7,984 bases of DNA. Source: Deltaproteobacteria bacterium (GTDB lineage Bacteria > Desulfobacterota > DSM-4660 > Desulfatiglandales > HGW-15). The stretch spans positions 1-7,984 of the forward strand of contig JAFGPH010000369.1 in the NCBI GenBank assembly GCA_016926135.1, in the 5' to 3' direction. The notes beneath the pieces are model-generated. The model was given only the letters and a program-made list of their open reading frames with translations. It searched no databases and was not told where the DNA came from. This document shows, piece by piece, positions 6,290 to 7,984 of the stretch. Positions within the stretch are counted from its first letter, which is position 1, and every line of letters begins with the position of its first letter. The position numbers and the translations under genes were made by a program.

Positions 6290-7425
6290 TTCCTGATGCC
6301 CACCTCGATGGTATTGGCCTGGAGCCCCCTGATTTCGGGCCGGGGGCCCTTCATGGCCCCGATCTTCTCCGCAAGTTCCTGAGCCGGGCCCTGGTACTTC
6401 ACACCCAGAGAGGCATGCCCTGACTGAAAGCTTCTCACCTGAACGTCGCTCACGCCCCGAATCTTCTTCAGGCCCTCCTTGAACTTCGACAGATCGTTGA
6501 AGGAAATTCCGGCGACTTCGATCTGGTAACTCCCTGCCTGAAAGACGTCCTTTCTCCACTGCTCCAGGATCCCAGCCGTCATCTCATCGATCAGTTCACC
6601 GGTCGCCTCTTCCAGCGGAAGAAAGGCCTCTGCCCCCGAAGCGGGACGGGTCTTGTAGCCGGAGTAAAGGACCTTCGCCGTGTCCGTCTCCAGGGCCTTC
6701 ATTCGGACCTCGTTGGAGAAGAACCGCATGCTGCGTCCGTACACCTGGCGATCGCCCGCAAATGTTCGACGCACGTCGGCCTCCACCAGGATCTCCGCAC
6801 CGAAGTCCCTGGCCAGCTTGCCAGCCCGGGTCGGATCGTTTTTGAGGAGCAGACCCTCGAGTTGCTTCTTACGATTCACCTGCCCCGCATCCACCAGCTG
6901 AAAGCCCTTCTGCAGAAGGGCGCTTTCGATCTGGCTCTCCACGTTCCGGTTGCCCTCCAGTTCCACCCCCAGGGGAGAGGTGTTCGTCTCCCGGCTGTAC
7001 ACCACGACCATGACCCGGGGATTCTGCTTTTTCCGAATCAGGAGCCCGATGGACTCCAGATCCCCGGAGAGCTTCCCCATCTTGACGAGTGCGGAGACCT
7101 CCACCTCGTAAAGGCCGTCTTTGGACCCCTCCCTCACCACCTTGTACCCCTGGATGTACCCCTTGCTCTCCGTGAAGATCCGCTCCTCCACGAGCCTCTG
7201 CTGCTCCACGGTCAGTTCGGCAGTGACAAAGGTGCCGACCCCCTGCTCGACCGCCTTTCTGAGGGCATCGTTCAGCGCTTCATCCCTGGCCTTGGAGGAC
7301 TTGCCGTCCGCCACACCCACGGCCTGCACCTCCTTGACCTCCCCCTCATTCGCTTCGGCCATGAGCGTCAAGCCCAAAAAGAACAGGCACAGAACCACCA
7401 CGACCGTGAGACTTCTCTTTGCCAA
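6286..7425 (-). CDS. Exported FlgT-N/LPP20-like envelope protein
   Basis: This is a 379-residue exported protein. Residues 1-25 are a signal peptide (AKRS, then VVVVLCLFFLGLTL, then AEA before NEG). Residues about 30-120 match the FlgT N-terminal/LPP20 style: ARDEALNDALRKAVEQGVGTF (47-67), a SKGYIQGYKV segment (87-96), and a strand-rich end. Residues about 135-260 form an alpha/beta domain (PRVMVVVYSRET, ESALLQKGFQLVDAGQV, LARDFGAEILVEADV) like the middle domain of FlgT or the CsgG/LpoB fold. Residues about 298-379 look like a ferredoxin-type repeat (LKKIRGVSDVQVRSFQSGHA). The start is TTG 7423-7425, with GGGGAGG (7431-7437) 5 nt upstream. An ATG further upstream at 7539 lacks support. FlgT is a flagellar basal-body protein in Vibrio, but no flagellar gene is visible here, so a flagellar role is not claimed. 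Confidence 0.82.
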   Translation of the reverse strand: MAKRSLTVVVVLCLFFLGLTLMAEANEGEVKEVQAVGVADGKSSKARDEALNDALRKAVEQGVGTFVTAELTVEQQRLVEERIFTESKGYIQGYKVVREGSKDGLYEVEVSALVKMGKLSGDLESIGLLIRKKQNPRVMVVVYSRETNTSPLGVELEGNRNVESQIESALLQKGFQLVDAGQVNRKKQLEGLLLKNDPTRAGKLARDFGAEILVEADVRRTFAGDRQVYGRSMRFFSNEVRMKALETDTAKVLYSGYKTRPASGAEAFLPLEEATGELIDEMTAGILEQWRKDVFQAGSYQIEVAGISFNDLSKFKEGLKKIRGVSDVQVRSFQSGHASLGVKYQGPAQELAEKIGAMKGPRPEIRGLQANTIEVGIRK

Positions 7426-7430
7426 CTCTA

Positions 7431-7437
7431 CCTCCCC
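7431..7437 (-). promoter_or_regulatory. Ribosome binding site fixing a TTG start
   Basis: GGGGAGG on the minus strand lies 5 nt before the TTG at 7423-7425. The signal peptide begins immediately after that TTG, which supports the choice over any upstream start. This is the second TTG start behind a strong SD in the window. Confidence 0.7.
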
Positions 7438-7440
7438 ATA

Positions 7441-7460
7441 CGGCCAACGGCCGCGGCCAA
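7441..7460. repeat. GC-rich palindrome with flanking direct repeat
   Basis: GGCCGCGGCC (7449-7458) is a perfect 10-bp palindrome. The heptamer CGGCCAA occurs at 7441-7447 and again at 7454-7460. It sits just upstream of the SD of the FlgT-like gene, in the 151-nt gap after the CsgG-like gene. The role is unknown; it could affect translation or mark a promoter region. Confidence 0.3.
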
Positions 7461-7576
7461 ACAAGTGATTAGGATTTCGGGGTTGCTGACACCTGAAACC
7501 CAGTTTCCGATGAAGCACGTCATCACACTCCAGAAGCACATCCGCGCAAATTGCACAGAAGTCCCCGCCAAGGAGC

Positions 7577-7984
7577 TTACTCCTGCCTCATCACGGTCAT
7601 CCCCTTGGCAATCCCCCTTCCCTGGGTCACTTTGCAGATGGAGATCTTCTCCTTCACCGTGACCACTTCGATGGTTCCGGCCTTCTCCATGCTCTGATCG
7701 AGCACCTCTCCGGTCTTGGGGTCCCGCAGGACCTCGGCCTTTCCCACCTCGAAGGTCTGGCCCGCGCTCACGCCCTCCCTGCTGCCCCGGTTGATGTAGA
7801 CCTTTTCCCCTTTGACCAGGATCACGTCCCCTGTCCACGGGATCTCCGGAAGCTTGTCCATGAGGAAACCCACGGCTTCATCAACAGCCTGCTCCATGGC
7901 CTTGCCGGCATTGGTCTTCTTGAAGCCTCCCACGTCCCCTGAAAACCCGTGGCGGGAGAGCCCTACGGAGAGACCCGTCTCCGA
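7577..7984 (-). CDS. CsgG/FlgT-C-like envelope protein, C-terminal part (5' end outside window)
   Basis: The frame is open from the right edge to TAA 7577-7579, giving 135 visible residues. No start lies inside the window; the GTG at 7933 is an internal Val codon in the run SGDVGGFKKT. The visible part begins with a Gly/Ser-rich strand region (TGLSVGLSRHGFSGD), then a helix NAGKAMEQAVDEAVGFLMDKL. This matches the C-terminal end of CsgG-type domains, where a helix of this kind closes the domain. A small beta domain follows: GDVILVKGEKVYINRGSREG, then VSAGQTFEV, DPKTGEVL and IEVVTVKEKISICKV. This resembles the C-terminal domain of FlgT and of CsgG-like proteins in Desulfobacterota. It is presumably exported, though the signal peptide is outside the window. 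It lies 151 nt upstream of the FlgT-N-like gene in the same orientation. Confidence 0.78.
   Translation of the reverse strand, partial: SETGLSVGLSRHGFSGDVGGFKKTNAGKAMEQAVDEAVGFLMDKLPEIPWTGDVILVKGEKVYINRGSREGVSAGQTFEVGKAEVLRDPKTGEVLDQSMEKAGTIEVVTVKEKISICKVTQGRGIAKGMTVMRQE

Noticed and set aside
5543..6382. Plus-strand open frames of 279 residues here and 266 residues at 6862-7662
   Set aside because: Both are antisense to genes with signal peptides and recognisable domains, and their composition matches reverse-strand shadows.
7571..7584. AGGAG-CTTA-CTCCT inverted repeat at the CsgG-like stop codon, considered as a terminator
   Set aside because: The stem is only 5 bp, includes the stop codon and has no T-run. 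The downstream gene is same-strand and probably co-transcribed.

Overview
The window looks like bacterial chromosome, most plausibly a GC-rich Desulfobacterota (Deltaproteobacteria-type) organism. This is an inference from protein style only: a CHASE2 adenylate cyclase, LPP20/'DARG'-type exported proteins, an accessory DUF6431-like cassette, and frequent TTG starts behind strong Shine-Dalgarno (SD) sequences. There is no rRNA, tRNA or CRISPR array to anchor the taxonomy.

Left region (1-1266, + strand): a two-gene accessory cassette made of a DUF6431-like Cys-containing protein (117-908) and a 50-residue acidic helical protein (930-1082). It looks like the front part of an insertion-sequence-like element, but no transposase follows. 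Two hairpins fill the non-coding stretch behind it.

Middle region (1267-3075): a minus-strand pair, a GntR/FCD-family regulator (1919-2635) followed by a cyclase-family (KynB-like) metal hydrolase (1267-1809). The hydrolase stops about two residues before the position expected for its last conserved metal-ligand Glu, so it is probably a 3'-truncated gene. The break faces the accessory cassette. Divergent from the regulator is a small protein (2839-3075) resembling an N-terminal type II secretion ATPase/MshEN-like module. The divergent intergenic region holds a perfect 10-bp palindrome that is a candidate GntR operator.

Right region (3150-7984, all - strand, read right to left): a four-gene run. 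The order is the C-terminal part of a CsgG/FlgT-C-like envelope protein (cut by the window edge), an exported FlgT-N/LPP20-like protein, a second exported LPP20/'DARG' protein, and a CHASE2-domain class III adenylate cyclase with all canonical catalytic residues. The last three genes are tightly coupled (a 4-bp ATGA overlap, then a 5-nt gap). A reasonable inference is that exported envelope proteins and a membrane cAMP-producing sensor act together, with the CHASE2 domain reading periplasmic or envelope state. This is the most interesting combination in the window, although each component family is known on its own. A weak hairpin with a short U-tract lies downstream of the cyclase.
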